Counted from the stretch's first letter, positions 54,613 to 63,815 are shown. The stretch: 64,000 bases of DNA from Xenophilus aerolatus (GCA_030418545.1 QAIB01000001.1:1-64000), one strand, 5' to 3'. Made by a program: numbers and translations. The notes: generated by a model not told the origin, from the sequence alone.

Positions 54613-55355
54613 TGCCGGAGTTCACGGCCTGGATCGGGGCCCTTGGCCTCGCGGTGCTGGGTGCAGCGCTCGCGGCGTGGTGGCTGTCGCAGCGGCTGCG
54701 CGCTCAATGGGCGTCGGACATGCAGCAATTGCTCCGGGCGCACGACGCCTCGCGTCCGGCAAACGTTCCGGTGGATGACACCGCGCTGGCGGCCGACCCA
54801 CTGAGCTCGCAACTCTCGGCAGCGTTCGAAGCGCAGCGCGAGGCGTTGCGGCAGGTCCGGCAGCAGACCGAAGACACCTTGCACCAGGTCGTGCAGCGCC
54901 TGCCGCAAGCGGTGCAGCAGGCCATCCGGGTCGAGCTGGAATTCCAGACCCGGCAACAAGCCGAACGCGACGCGGCACGCGCAGCGGAACAGCAACGCTG
55001 GCAGGCTGCGCAGGACGAGCGCCGCGCCGCCGACCTGGCCGTGCTGCTCCAGGCCGTCAGTGCGCAGCCACCAGCCAGGACGCCGCGAACGGCCGCCTCG
55101 CCGCTCGATCCGTCGCGCCCCCCCGTGTCTGCGCCCGGCGCGCCGGCACGCCACCCGGCAGCCGTGTCGGCCCGCCCGCCCGAACTCGAACTGACCCCCT
55201 TGCCCCGCCCGCAACCGAGCACCGACGCCGGGGCGGCCGCAGCAGAACTCAGCGACGAAGAACTCGACGCCCTGCCGCCGGACCTGCCTGAGCCGGGCAA
55301 GGCCCGCAGACGCATCCTGCCGCCGCCCAAGAGGCCCCCGTTTCGCAGCCTTTGA
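54609..55355 (+). CDS. T6SS-linked membrane-anchored coiled-coil protein, unknown function
   Basis: A 248-residue protein, ATG overlapping the tssA stop. One N-terminal helix (about 6-27, AWIGALGLAVLGAALAAWWL) anchors it; residues about 60-160 are Gln/Arg/Glu-rich and likely coiled coil (QREALRQVRQQTEDTLHQVV). The rest is Pro/Ala-rich and ends in a basic KRPPFRSL. No known T6SS subunit matches; it might be a lineage-specific accessory or unrelated. Expression with tssA is suggested by the overlap. Confidence 0.7.
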   Translation: MMPEFTAWIGALGLAVLGAALAAWWLSQRLRAQWASDMQQLLRAHDASRPANVPVDDTALAADPLSSQLSAAFEAQREALRQVRQQTEDTLHQVVQRLPQAVQQAIRVELEFQTRQQAERDAARAAEQQRWQAAQDERRAADLAVLLQAVSAQPPARTPRTAASPLDPSRPPVSAPGAPARHPAAVSARPPELELTPLPRPQPSTDAGAAAAELSDEELDALPPDLPEPGKARRRILPPPKRPPFRSL

Positions 55356-55484
55356 GTCGGTGCCCCGCCGACATGCGCCACGCCAGCCGATGTCAGCCAA
55401 CGCCCTGCGCAAGGACGCGAATTCGGCCGGTAGGTGGTCATTCGCTGCGCGGCCATCCTGAGCGCCTGATCCAAGGAGCCTGCC

Positions 55485-55670
55485 GTGAACCTGCCTTCGT
55501 CTGCCTCTGAAGACATCGTCGTCCCGCGCTCGGTCGTGGACGTCACCCGCGCCGAGGAAGTCGCCTACTGGATGGCGACGTTGGGCGTATCGGAAATCGA
55601 CCTCCGCCGTGCGGTTGCCGCATCGGGCGAGGTTCCCGGGGACGTGCGCGACTATCTCGGGGTGAAGTAG
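55485..55670 (+). CDS. Small DUF3606 protein
   Basis: A 61-residue protein with the DUF3606 pattern: SVVDVTRAEEVAYWMATLGV, then SEIDLRRAVAASGEVPGDVR and DYLGVK. AAGGAGCC precedes a GTG start. Function unknown. It lies alone between the T6SS relic and tRNA-Lys. Confidence 0.8.
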   Translation: MNLPSSASEDIVVPRSVVDVTRAEEVAYWMATLGVSEIDLRRAVAASGEVPGDVRDYLGVK

Positions 55671-55760
55671 CGCCGGCGATCGGCCTGGCGAGAGTGCCCC
55701 GGTCGGCGGTGAGTTCGACGCGCACTTGCGCGCTGCGGCCGGGCAGCAGGGCCGCGAGCC

Positions 55761-55797
55761 AAAAAGAAAATGCCCCGCATGCGGACATGCGGGGCAT
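55761..55797 (-). terminator. Terminator downstream of tRNA-Lys
   Basis: Perfect 12-base stem ATGCCCCGCATG/CATGCGGGGCAT with a CGGA loop (55770-55797), followed on the minus strand by TTTCTTTTT. Confidence 0.9.
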
Positions 55798-55805
55798 TTG
55801 TGTTT

Positions 55806-55881
55806 TGGTGGGCCCTGAGTGACTCGAACACTCGACCTACGGATTAAGAGTCCGCTGCTCTACCAACTGAGCTAAGAGCCC
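55806..55881 (-). tRNA. tRNA-Lys (anticodon CTT)
   Basis: A 76-base cloverleaf on the minus strand starting GGGCTCTTAGCTCAGTTGG. Anticodon loop CTCTTAA (anticodon CTT), T arm GAGTGTTCGAGTCACTC, and an encoded 3' CCA. Followed by a strong terminator. Confidence 0.95.
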
Positions 55882-56034
55882 TTGCTCGACTGCACTGCGT
55901 TTGGCGCTGTGTTTTCAGGCAAGACCGCGAGTATAGCGCATTTTTTCGGCTTGGTGCACGAGGCGCGCTTTCGCGGGGGGCGGCAGTAGGATGGCGCCAT
56001 CGCGCACCGCGCAACCAACTCCTTGCGTTCTCCC

Positions 56035-56751
56035 ATGATCTCGCCTGTCTCTCCCTCGGCTCCCCCGCACGTCGTGATCACCGGCGCGGCCGGTGCGCTC
56101 GGCCGTGCCGTCACGCAGCACTACCTGGACGCCGGTGCGCGGCTCGCGCTGCTCGAGCGCCATCCCGAGCACCTGACGCAGGCCTTTCCCGGCCTCGACA
56201 ACTCGCAGCACCTGCTGCTGGCCGCCGATGTCACCTCGGCAGACTCGGTGAAGGCGGCCGGCGAGCAGATCCTGCGCGCCTTCGGGCATGTCGATGCCGT
56301 CGTCCACATCGCCGGCGGCTTCGAGATGGGCCCCGCCGTGCACGAGCTCGACCGCGCGGCGTGGGACCGGATGTTGAACCTCAATGCCTGGTCCTTCGTG
56401 GCCGTGTCGCAGGCCTTCGTGCCGGCCATGGTCGCGCGCGGCGCCGGCGCGCTCGTGGCCGTGACGGCCAAGTCGGCGAGCCGTGGCGTGGCGCAGATGG
56501 CGGCGTATTGCGCATCGAAGAGCGCGCTGCAGCGCCTCGTCGAAAGCCTGGCGGCCGAAGTCGCGCCCAGTGGCGTGCAGGTCAACAGCATCGCGCCGAG
56601 CGTGCTCGACACGCCGGCCAACCGCCAGGCCATGCCCGACGCCGATCCGAGCGAGTGGGTGTCGACTGCCGTGGCGGCGAAGACCATCGCGTACCTGGCC
56701 GGCGAGGGCGCGGCCGCGCTGCATGGCCAGCACCTCGTCCTGGACGCCTGA
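56035..56751 (+). CDS. Short-chain dehydrogenase/reductase (SDR)
   Basis: A 238-residue NAD(P)-dependent oxidoreductase. Cofactor motif TGAAGALG at 16-23, NAG-like region [10 protein letters not shown], active-site Ser in VTAKSASRG and YCASK. Short C-terminus ending [10 protein letters not shown]. Substrate unknown. ATG 56035 is preferred to TTG 56023. Flanked by tRNA-Lys and tRNA-Ala, both on the opposite strand. Confidence 0.9.
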   Translation: MISPVSPSAPPHVVITGAAGALGRAVTQHYLDAGARLALLERHPEHLTQAFPGLDNSQHLLLAADVTSADSVKAAGEQILRAFGHVDAVVHIAGGFEMGPAVHELDRAAWDRMLNLNAWSFVAVSQAFVPAMVARGAGALVAVTAKSASRGVAQMAAYCASKSALQRLVESLAAEVAPSGVQVNSIAPSVLDTPANRQAMPDADPSEWVSTAVAAKTIAYLAGEGAAALHGQHLVLDA

Positions 56752-56767
56752 GCCGCCCCCAAAAAGA

Positions 56768-56796
56768 AAGGCCCCGGTGCGATGCACAGGGGCCTT
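56768..56796. terminator. Terminator between the SDR gene and tRNA-Ala
   Basis: Stem AAGGCCCC-G-GTGC/GCAC-A-GGGGCCTT with loop GAT; minus strand continues TCTTTTT, so it mainly ends tRNA-Ala transcription. Confidence 0.85.
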
Positions 56797-56808
56797 CTGG
56801 AGAACCGT

Positions 56809-56884
<76 letters not shown>

Positions 56885-56927
56885 AACGCAGGGCGCGATT
56901 CTAGTACCGCCGCGCCGCGCGTGTCAC

Positions 56928-57905
56928 TCACATCAGCAGGTGTTCGCCGGCGTTGTCGCCGCCCAGGATCACGTAGTTGACCTTGCGCACATCCATCAGC
57001 TTGCGCCCGCCCGCGTAGCTGATGGAGCTCTGCACGTCTTCCTGCATCTCGCGCAGCACGTTTTCCAGCGTGCCCTTCACGGGCTCGAGGATGCGCTTGC
57101 CTTCGACATGCTTGTACTCGCCCTTGTTGAAGTCCGAGGCCGAGCCGTAGTACTCCTTGAAGCGCTTGCCGTCGACGACGACGGTCTCGCCGGGGCTTTC
57201 TTCCAGGCCGGCCAGCAGCGAGCCGATCATGACCATGGTGGCGCCGAAGCGGATGCTCTTGGCGATGTCGCCGTGCTCGCGGATGCCGCCGTCGGCAATG
57301 ATGGGCTTGGTGGCCACGCGCGCGCACCACTTGAGCGCCGACAGCTGCCAGCCGCCCGTGCCGAAGCCGGTCTTGAGCTTGGTGATGCACACCTTGCCCG
57401 GGCCGATGCCGACCTTGGTCGCGTCGGCGCCCCAGTTCTCCAGGTCGATCACCGCCTCGGGCGTGCCCACGTTGCCGGCGATGACGAAGGCCTTGGGCAG
57501 CTTCTCCTTCAGGTAGCCGATCATGTTCTTCACGCTGTCGGCATGGCCGTGCGCGATGTCGATCGTGATGTAGTCGGGCACGAGGCCCTTGGCCACGAGC
57601 TGGTCGACCGTGTCGTAGTCGGGCTTCTTCACGCCCAGCGAGATGGAGGCGAACACGCCCTGCGCCTGCATGTGCTCGACGAACTTCACGTTGTCGAGGT
57701 CGAAGCGGTGCATCACGTAGAAGTAGCCGTTCCTGGCCAGCCAGAGGCAGATCTTCTCGTCGACCACCGTCTTCATGTTGGCGGGCACGACGGGGATGCG
57801 GAAGCTGCGCCCGCCGAGCTCGACGCTGGCGTCGCATTCGGACCGGCTCTCCACGCGGCACTTGCGCGGCAGCAGCAGGACGTTGTCGTAGTCGAAGATT
57901 TCCAT
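56928..57905 (-). CDS. guaC: GMP reductase
   Basis: A 325-residue IMPDH/GMPR-family TIM barrel. It starts [20 protein letters not shown]; the catalytic loop is [17 protein letters not shown], where GMP reductases have GPGSVCTTR-like sequence, then [20 protein letters not shown] and GSLLAG. There are no CBS domains, so it is not IMP dehydrogenase of the usual type. It converts GMP to IMP with NADPH. The shorter (YhcL/GuaC2) subgroup fits best. Confidence 0.92.
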   Translation of the reverse strand: MEIFDYDNVLLLPRKCRVESRSECDASVELGGRSFRIPVVPANMKTVVDEKICLWLARNGYFYVMHRFDLDNVKFVEHMQAQGVFASISLGVKKPDYDTVDQLVAKGLVPDYITIDIAHGHADSVKNMIGYLKEKLPKAFVIAGNVGTPEAVIDLENWGADATKVGIGPGKVCITKLKTGFGTGGWQLSALKWCARVATKPIIADGGIREHGDIAKSIRFGATMVMIGSLLAGLEESPGETVVVDGKRFKEYYGSASDFNKGEYKHVEGKRILEPVKGTLENVLREMQEDVQSSISYAGGRKLMDVRKVNYVILGGDNAGEHLLM

Positions 57906-57997
57906 GACCCAAGCTCTCCTTGATGAAGGTCGTTGACGGCGAACGATGGAGCGCTTGGCCTGGCCGGTTCCGCGGCCCGTCCGGCAGTGCGGCGGCC

Positions 57998-58031
57998 ACA
58001 AAAAACCGGGCGCAAGAAACTTGGGCCCGGT
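57998..58031 (-). terminator. Terminator after ompW
   Basis: Minus strand reads ACCGGGC, a CAAG-TTT-CTTG inner hairpin, GCCCGGT, then TTTTTTG. Lies between ompW and guaC. Confidence 0.9.
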
Positions 58032-58113
58032 GACCGAGTGTAGGGCAGGGCGCTTTGGCCCCGCCTGTATGGTGGTCATACGGCCGCCGCTATGGCGCCG
58101 GCCGCGGCGCGGC

Positions 58114-58782
58114 CTAGAAGCGGTAGCCCACGCCCACGCCGAACAGCCAGGGGTCGACCTTGACCTGCGACACCTTCTGCGTGCCGAGCTGGACGTCGGA
58201 GCGGATCTGCACCTTCTTGACGTCGAAGTTCAGGAACCAGTTCTTCGCCAGGGCGATGTCGACGCCGCCGCCCACGGCCAGTCCCCAGCTGTTGCGCTCG
58301 AGGTCCAGCCGGCCGACGGTCGGCACGACCAGGTTCACGCCGCTCAGCCGCGTGTAGTTGATGCCGGCGCCGACGTACGGCCGGACCGTCGCGTCGGGCC
58401 GGAAGTGGTACTGGAGCATCAGCGTGGGCGGCAGGTGCTTGAAGCTGCCGATGTCGGTCGGCCCGCCCAGCGCGCTCTGCTGCACCGTCACGCGCTGCTT
58501 CTGCGGCACCGTGAGCACGAGCTCGGCCGCGATGTTCGGCGTGAAGAAGTAGCTCACGTCCACTTCGGGAATCGTCTTGTCGTTCACCGTGATGGCATTC
58601 GGCGGCACGGCGAGCGAGGGAATGGCGTCGGACTTGTTGGCCATGTCCAGCCGCACGGCGCGCAGGCGGACCAGCCACGGGCCCTGCGTGTCGGTGGTCT
58701 GTGCCTGGGCGGACGGGGCGAGCACGGCGGCGGCGAGCGCGATCGGTGTGGCGAGGCGAGAGAGGCGGGAAAGCAATGTCAT
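58114..58782 (-). CDS. ompW: Outer membrane protein OmpW
   Basis: A 222-residue eight-stranded beta-barrel precursor with a signal peptide (about 1-28, ending AQAQ). OmpW features are [12 protein letters not shown], then [30 protein letters not shown] and [12 protein letters not shown], ending [11 protein letters not shown] with the terminal Phe used for outer-membrane insertion. Divergent from azurin, sharing a region with an FNR-like dyad; ompW is FNR-activated in E. coli. Confidence 0.95.
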   Translation of the reverse strand: MTLLSRLSRLATPIALAAAVLAPSAQAQTTDTQGPWLVRLRAVRLDMANKSDAIPSLAVPPNAITVNDKTIPEVDVSYFFTPNIAAELVLTVPQKQRVTVQQSALGGPTDIGSFKHLPPTLMLQYHFRPDATVRPYVGAGINYTRLSGVNLVVPTVGRLDLERNSWGLAVGGGVDIALAKNWFLNFDVKKVQIRSDVQLGTQKVSQVKVDPWLFGVGVGYRF

Positions 58783-58892
58783 GGCATCGGTTTGTTGTGG
58801 TGAATCTGCCGGGCCAGTGTGAAACGCATGCCCGGCGCCGTCCTTGAGGGCGCGCAAGCTGCGTGGGTGCCTCGGGCGCGCGGCGCCTGCCC

Positions 58893-58906
58893 TTGACCCA
58901 GGTCAT
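58893..58906. promoter_or_regulatory. FNR/Anr-like dyad between ompW and azurin
   Basis: TTGAC-CCAG-GTCAT resembles the FNR consensus TTGAT-N4-ATCAA (7 of 10 arm bases). It lies 92 bases before azurin and 111 bases before ompW. Confidence 0.45.
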
Positions 58907-58997
58907 GAACGCGACCGCGCGCCCCGCCCAGAATCGCCGCAGCGCCATCGCCGCCGAAGGGTGGCGGGCCGCCAACGTCATCAAGGAACACCGCACC

Positions 58998-59444
58998 ATG
59001 AAGTCCCCGCTCATCGCCGCCGGCCTCGCCCTGGCCTGCATCGCCGCCCAGGCCGCCGACTGCGCCATCACCGTCGAAGGCAACGACGCCATGCAGTTCG
59101 ACAAGAAGGAGATCGTCGTGCCCAAGGAATGCAAGAGCTTCAGCGTGCAGATCAGGCATGCCGGCAAGCTGCCGATCCAGGCCATGGGCCACAACTGGGT
59201 GCTGGCGAAGACGGCCGACGTCCAGGCCGTGGCGGCCGACGGCGTGGCCGCGGGCCTAGCCAACCAGTACGTCAAGGCGGGCGACACGCGCGTGCTGGCC
59301 CACACCAAGGTCGTCGGGCCCGGCCAGAGCGACACCGTGGCGGTCGATGTCGCCAGGCTCAAGGCCGGCGAGTCCTACACCTTCTTCTGCTCCTTCCCCG
59401 GGCACGCCGCCGTGATGAAGGGCACCTTCAAGCTCGGCACCTGA
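58998..59444 (+). CDS. Azurin (type I blue copper protein)
   Basis: A 148-residue precursor. Cleavage after residue 19 (IAAQA) gives a mature protein numbered exactly as classical azurins: Cu ligands H46 (GHNWV), C112 (FFCSFPGH), H117 and M121, and the disulfide C3-C26. It is a periplasmic electron carrier, often linked to denitrification or aromatic-amine oxidation. ATG 58998 fits the signal peptide; an upstream ATG would add an Arg-rich leader and is rejected. Divergent from ompW. Confidence 0.97.
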   Translation: MKSPLIAAGLALACIAAQAADCAITVEGNDAMQFDKKEIVVPKECKSFSVQIRHAGKLPIQAMGHNWVLAKTADVQAVAADGVAAGLANQYVKAGDTRVLAHTKVVGPGQSDTVAVDVARLKAGESYTFFCSFPGHAAVMKGTFKLGT

Positions 59445-59505
59445 GCGCCCGCGGGCTTGCGCGCGGCGGTGGGCGGCGTCACCCCCGCGTTCCTACAATG
59501 CCGGG

Positions 59506-61899
59506 ATGTCCTTTCCTGGCCACGACGCCGGGCCCGCCGCGGCCGATTCCCCCCTCCTTGCCACCCTGAACGACGAGCAGCGCGCTGCCGTCACGCTGCC
59601 CGAGGGCAATGCCCTCATCCTGGCGGGGGCCGGTTCGGGCAAGACGCGCGTGCTCACCACCCGCATCGCCTGGCTGCTGTCGACCGGGCAGGTGTCGCCG
59701 GGCGGCGTGCTGGCCGTGACCTTCACCAACAAGGCGGCCAAGGAAATGATGACGCGCCTGTCGGCGCTGCTGCCGGTGAACGTGCGCGGCATGTGGATCG
59801 GCACCTTCCACGGCCTGTGCAACCGCTTCCTGCGCGCGCACTGGAAGCTGGCCGGCCTGCCGCAGAGCTTCCAGATCCTGGACACGCAGGACCAGCTGTC
59901 GGCCATCAAGCGGCTGATGAAGCAGTTCAACGTCGACGACGAGCGCTTTCCTGCGAAGCAGACGCAGTGGTTCATCGCCGGCGCCAAGGAGGACGGGCTG
60001 CGCCCGCGCGACATCGAGGCCCGCAGCGAGGACGACCGCAAGAAGATCGAGCTCTACCAGCTGTACGAGGAACAGTGCCAGCGCGAGGGCGTGGTCGACT
60101 TCGGCGAGCTGATGCTGCGCAGCTACGAGCTGCTGCGCGACAACGACCCGGTGCGCGAGCACTACCAGCGGCGCTTCCGCCACATCCTGATCGACGAGTT
60201 CCAGGACACCAACCGGCTGCAGTACGCCTGGATCAAGATGCTGGCCGGCCACACGGTGGACGGCCGCTTCGTGCCCGGGCCCAACAGCGTGCTGGCGGTG
60301 GGCGACGACGACCAGAGCATCTACGCCTTCCGCGGTGCGCGGGTGGGCAACATGAGCGACTTCGTGCGCGAGTTCGACGTGCACCACCAGATCAAGCTGG
60401 AGCAGAACTACCGCAGCTTCAGCAACATCCTCGACTCCGCCAACGAGCTCATCAGCCGCAACACCAAGCGCCTGGGCAAGAACCTGCGCACGGACCAGGG
60501 CCCTGGCGAGCCGGTGCGCGTGTACGAGTCGACCAGCGACTTCGCCGAGGCGCAGTGGATGGTCGAGGAGATGCGCCAGCTGGTGCGCGACGGGATCGAC
60601 CGCAAGGAGATCGCCGTGCTCTACCGCAGCAATGCGCAGAGCCGCGTGATCGAGACGGCGCTCTTCAATGCCGCGGTGCCGTACCGCGTGTACGGCGGGC
60701 TGCGCTTCTTCGAGCGCGCCGAGATCAAGCATGCGCTGGCCTACCTGCGCCTGCTGGAGAACCCCGACGACGACACCAGCTTCCTGCGCGTGGTCAATTT
60801 CCCGCCGCGCGGCATCGGCGCGCGCAGCATCGAGGTGCTGCAGGACACGGCCCGCGCGCGCGGCGCCTCGCTCTACAAGGCGGTGGAGGGCATGAGCGGC
60901 AAGGCCGGCGCCAACCTGGCCGCCTTCGTCGCCAAGATCGACGTGCTGCGCGAACAGACGCAGGGCCTGTCGCTCAAGGAGATCATCGAACTGGTGCTCG
61001 ACGCCAGCGGCCTGATCGAGCACTACAAGGCCGACCGCGAAGGCGCCGACCGGCTGGAGAACCTGGAGGAACTGGTCAACGCGGCCGAGAGCTTCGTCAC
61101 GCAGGAAGGCTTCGGCCGTGATGCCGTCGCGCTGCCGGTGGACGAACTGCGCCAGTCGCCGGCCAGCCAGGGCCTGGACCCGTCACGGCCCTCGCTGGAC
61201 GAACCCCTGGCGCCCGACGCGGAGACGGGTGAAACGCTCAGCCCGCTGGCCGCCTTCCTCACGCACGCCGCGCTCGAATCCGGCGACAACCAGGCCCAGG
61301 CCGGGCAGGACGCGGTGCAGCTCATGACGGTGCACGCCGCCAAGGGCCTGGAGTTCGACGTGGTGTTCATCACCGGGCTGGAAGAGGGCCTCTTCCCGCA
61401 CGAGAACTCCATGAGCGACCACGAGAGCCTGGAGGAGGAGCGCCGCCTGATGTACGTGGCGATCACGCGCGCCCGCCAGCGCCTGTACCTGAGCCACTCG
61501 CAGACGCGCATGCTGCACGGCCAGACCCGCTACAACCTCAAGAGCCGCTTCTTCGACGAGCTGCCCGAGGGTGCGCTCAAGTGGCTCACGCCCAAGAACC
61601 CGGGCTTCGGCCAGTTCGCCGGAGGCGCTATGAATTCGATAGCTGGTCGCGCAGGCGGGGCGGGGGCTGGAGGCGGATTCGGCTCCTATTACAGCGGCGC
61701 GCCTGCAGCGCCCGTGCCGCAGAAGGCGGCTCCCTCGCACGGCCTGCGTGTCGGCATGCAGGTCTTCCACAACAAGTTCGGCGAGGGCGCGGTGCTGGCG
61801 CTCGAAGGCACGGGCGACGACGCGCGGGCACAGGTGAAGTTCGGCCGCCACGGCATCAAGTGGCTGGCGCTGAGCGTGGCCAAGCTCACGCCCGTCTGA
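59506..61899 (+). CDS. uvrD: UvrD/PcrA-type ATP-dependent DNA helicase with repeat-derived segment
   Basis: A 797-residue SF1A 3'-5' helicase. Q motif LNDEQRAAV, Walker A GAGSGKT at 41-47, IDEFQDTNRLQY, GDDDQSIYAFRGA, QNYRS, and the C-terminal VHAAKGLEFDVVFITGLEEG and VAITRARQRLYLSHSQ. Residues about 708-728 (GAMNSIAGRAGGAGAGGGFG) are encoded by a copy of the dispersed ~62-bp repeat, inserted in frame in the disordered linker before the C-terminal Tudor-like domain (GMQVFHNKFGEGAVLALEG). Roles: nucleotide excision and mismatch repair. Confidence 0.95.
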   Translation: MSFPGHDAGPAAADSPLLATLNDEQRAAVTLPEGNALILAGAGSGKTRVLTTRIAWLLSTGQVSPGGVLAVTFTNKAAKEMMTRLSALLPVNVRGMWIGTFHGLCNRFLRAHWKLAGLPQSFQILDTQDQLSAIKRLMKQFNVDDERFPAKQTQWFIAGAKEDGLRPRDIEARSEDDRKKIELYQLYEEQCQREGVVDFGELMLRSYELLRDNDPVREHYQRRFRHILIDEFQDTNRLQYAWIKMLAGHTVDGRFVPGPNSVLAVGDDDQSIYAFRGARVGNMSDFVREFDVHHQIKLEQNYRSFSNILDSANELISRNTKRLGKNLRTDQGPGEPVRVYESTSDFAEAQWMVEEMRQLVRDGIDRKEIAVLYRSNAQSRVIETALFNAAVPYRVYGGLRFFERAEIKHALAYLRLLENPDDDTSFLRVVNFPPRGIGARSIEVLQDTARARGASLYKAVEGMSGKAGANLAAFVAKIDVLREQTQGLSLKEIIELVLDASGLIEHYKADREGADRLENLEELVNAAESFVTQEGFGRDAVALPVDELRQSPASQGLDPSRPSLDEPLAPDAETGETLSPLAAFLTHAALESGDNQAQAGQDAVQLMTVHAAKGLEFDVVFITGLEEGLFPHENSMSDHESLEEERRLMYVAITRARQRLYLSHSQTRMLHGQTRYNLKSRFFDELPEGALKWLTPKNPGFGQFAGGAMNSIAGRAGGAGAGGGFGSYYSGAPAAPVPQKAAPSHGLRVGMQVFHNKFGEGAVLALEGTGDDARAQVKFGRHGIKWLALSVAKLTPV
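61627..61687 (+). repeat. Dispersed ~62-bp element, copy 8, inside the uvrD-like coding region
   Basis: Starts GCTATGAATTCGATAGC, then TGGTCGCGCAGGCGGGGC, and ends GGAGGCGGATTCGGCTCC. Same orientation as the host gene; the encoding frame remains open. Confidence 0.88.
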
Positions 61900-61918
61900 A
61901 GCGGGGCCGGTCGGCGCC

Positions 61919-62716
61919 TCAGTCGGCCTGGAAGCAGTCGCGGAAGCTGAACCAGGTCGAGGTCAGGAACATGGCGGTGAGCACGAAGGAGCCGCCGACC
62001 AGCACCGCCACGCCCACGCTGCCCGCGGCGGCCATCGCGACGCTGGCCACCAGCGACAGCACGATGCTGCCCGCCAGCACCACGGCGAACCACACCAGGC
62101 CGTAGACCGCCATCGCACCGAAGTTGCGCACGCAGGTCACCAGGCTGAAGAACAGGCTCTTGACCGGCGGCACCGCGTGCCAGTGGACCAGCGCGGGTGC
62201 GTGCCAGAAAGCCAGCGCGACCGGCAGGTACAGCGCCATGCGCAGCAGCATCGCGAACTGGAAGGCCCCGCTCTGGATCACCTCGGGCTTGGGCGCGCCC
62301 TGCGCATCGAAGGCGCCGGCCATCGGGTCACCCGCGATCGCGCTGGCGAGCAGGCCGGCCAGCGTCACGGCGATGCCGTACAGCGCGCCCAGCGCCACCA
62401 GAGGCCGCACCCGGCTGCGCACGGCGCCCAGTGCCGACATGAACAGCACTGCCGTGACGGGTCGCCCATCCGGCGTGACGCGGCCGGGCGGCAGGCAGCT
62501 CGCCTGCTCGGCGGCGGCCATCAGGGCCAGCGTGCTGGCGGGCGCCAGCGCCACGGCCAGCGCGCCGCCGATGACCGGCACGCGCGACAGCAGCGCGATC
62601 GCCGACATGAACAGCATGAAGAGCGAGAAGAAGGCCATGGGCGCACGGCGGAAGGTCTGCAGACCTTCGCGCACCCATTGGGCGCCGGTGCGGGGCGCAA
62701 CGAGCAGCAGCTTCAT
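61919..62716 (-). CDS. BPSS1780-family membrane protein
   Basis: A 265-residue membrane protein: MKLLLVAPRTGAQWVREGLQ followed by TFRRAPMAFFSLFMLFMSAI and further hydrophobic segments, ending FLTSTWFSFRDCFQAD. This matches the BPSS1780 family of Burkholderiales, whose function is unknown. ATG 62716 lies four bases after the thrB stop, so it is co-transcribed with thrB. Confidence 0.85.
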   Translation of the reverse strand: MKLLLVAPRTGAQWVREGLQTFRRAPMAFFSLFMLFMSAIALLSRVPVIGGALAVALAPASTLALMAAAEQASCLPPGRVTPDGRPVTAVLFMSALGAVRSRVRPLVALGALYGIAVTLAGLLASAIAGDPMAGAFDAQGAPKPEVIQSGAFQFAMLLRMALYLPVALAFWHAPALVHWHAVPPVKSLFFSLVTCVRNFGAMAVYGLVWFAVVLAGSIVLSLVASVAMAAAGSVGVAVLVGGSFVLTAMFLTSTWFSFRDCFQAD

Positions 62717-62720
62717 GGCG

Positions 62721-63806
62721 TCAGGCCGGCTCCACGGCCTGTTCGACGGCTTCGGCGCCCTCGGCCACCTCGGCGGACGCGACGCGCACCGGGGCATGCG
62801 CACGCTGGCGCAGCACGCGCTCGAAGTGCGCCGGGTCGTGGGGCTTGAGCATGCTGGCCTCGCGCGGCAGGTGGAAATCCCACAGGCGCGAGATCCAGAA
62901 GCGCAAGGCAGCGGCGCGCAGCATGCCGGGCAGCAGTTCGCGCTCGGCGCGCGTCAGCGGCCTCACCGTTTCGTAGGCGGCGAGCAGGGCGGCGCTGCGC
63001 TCGGCGTCGGGCACGCCGGTCGGCAGGTCGATGGCCCAGTCGTTCAGGCACACGGCCAGGTCGAACAGCCAGGTGTCGGTGCCGGCGAAGTAGAAGTCGA
63101 ACACGCCCGTGAGGCGCGGCGGCGCATCGGTGCCGTCGCCGGTCGCGAACATGGCGTTGTCGCGGAACAGGTCGGCATGCACCGGCCCGCGCGGCAACGC
63201 GGCGTAGGCGGCCGAGGCCGCCACATGGTTCTGATAGGCCAGTTCGCCCGCGAGCAATGCGGCCTGGGCCGCATCGAGGTGGGGCATGACTACCGGCGCG
63301 GTCTCGTTCCACCAGGGCAGGCCGCGCAGGTTGGGCTGGATGCGCGGGAAGTCGCGCGCCGCCAGGTGCATGCGGGCCAGCAGGGCGCCCAGTTCGCGGC
63401 AGTGCGCCACGCCGGGGGCCAGTTCGCTGCGGCCCGACAGGCGCTGCACCACGGCCGCCGGCTTGCCGGCCACGGTATGCAGCAGCGCGCAGGGCGCGTC
63501 GGCCGGGACTTCGAGGGGATGGGTGCCGTCCGCCACGGTCGGCGCCTGGGCCGGGTCGGCGGCGGGCGCCGGCACCGGCAGACCTGCGTCGGCCAGGTGC
63601 TTCATCAGGCACAGGTAGTAGGGCAGCTGGGCGAAGCTCAGGCGCTCGAACAGCGTCAGGACGTACTCGCCCTGGTCCGTGCTGGCGAAGTAATTGGTGT
63701 TCTCGATGCCGCCCTCGATGCCGCGCAGGCTGTGCAGCTCGCCCAGCCCGAGGCGTCGCAGCAGGGCGCCGGCCGCTTCAGGCCCGACTTCGGTGAAGAC
63801 CGCCAC
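62721..63806 (-). CDS. thrB: Homoserine kinase (ThrB, APH-fold type II)
   Basis: A 361-residue kinase of the aminoglycoside-phosphotransferase fold. N-terminal LRGIEGGIENTNYFASTDQG, with catalytic loop VHADLFRDNAMF (H210, D212, N217) and Mg-binding D237 (GVFDFYFAGTDTWLFDLAV). It phosphorylates homoserine for threonine synthesis. Length is normal apart from an acidic Ala/Glu-rich tail. Starts nine bases after a DUF2782-like gene. Confidence 0.94.
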   Translation of the reverse strand: MAVFTEVGPEAAGALLRRLGLGELHSLRGIEGGIENTNYFASTDQGEYVLTLFERLSFAQLPYYLCLMKHLADAGLPVPAPAADPAQAPTVADGTHPLEVPADAPCALLHTVAGKPAAVVQRLSGRSELAPGVAHCRELGALLARMHLAARDFPRIQPNLRGLPWWNETAPVVMPHLDAAQAALLAGELAYQNHVAASAAYAALPRGPVHADLFRDNAMFATGDGTDAPPRLTGVFDFYFAGTDTWLFDLAVCLNDWAIDLPTGVPDAERSAALLAAYETVRPLTRAERELLPGMLRAAALRFWISRLWDFHLPREASMLKPHDPAHFERVLRQRAHAPVRVASAEVAEGAEAVEQAVEPA

Positions 63807-63815
63807 CGCGGACCG

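Noticed and set aside
55671-55760. Short minus-strand coding-like stretch (LLPGRSAQVRVELTADRG) between the DUF3606 gene and tRNA-Lys
   Set aside because: It has no start, crosses the DUF3606 gene antisense and matches no family I can name.
58863-58997. Upstream start for azurin adding 45 residues
   Set aside because: It would place an Arg-rich leader before the signal peptide and run over the FNR-like dyad; ATG 58998 gives exact classical azurin numbering after cleavage.
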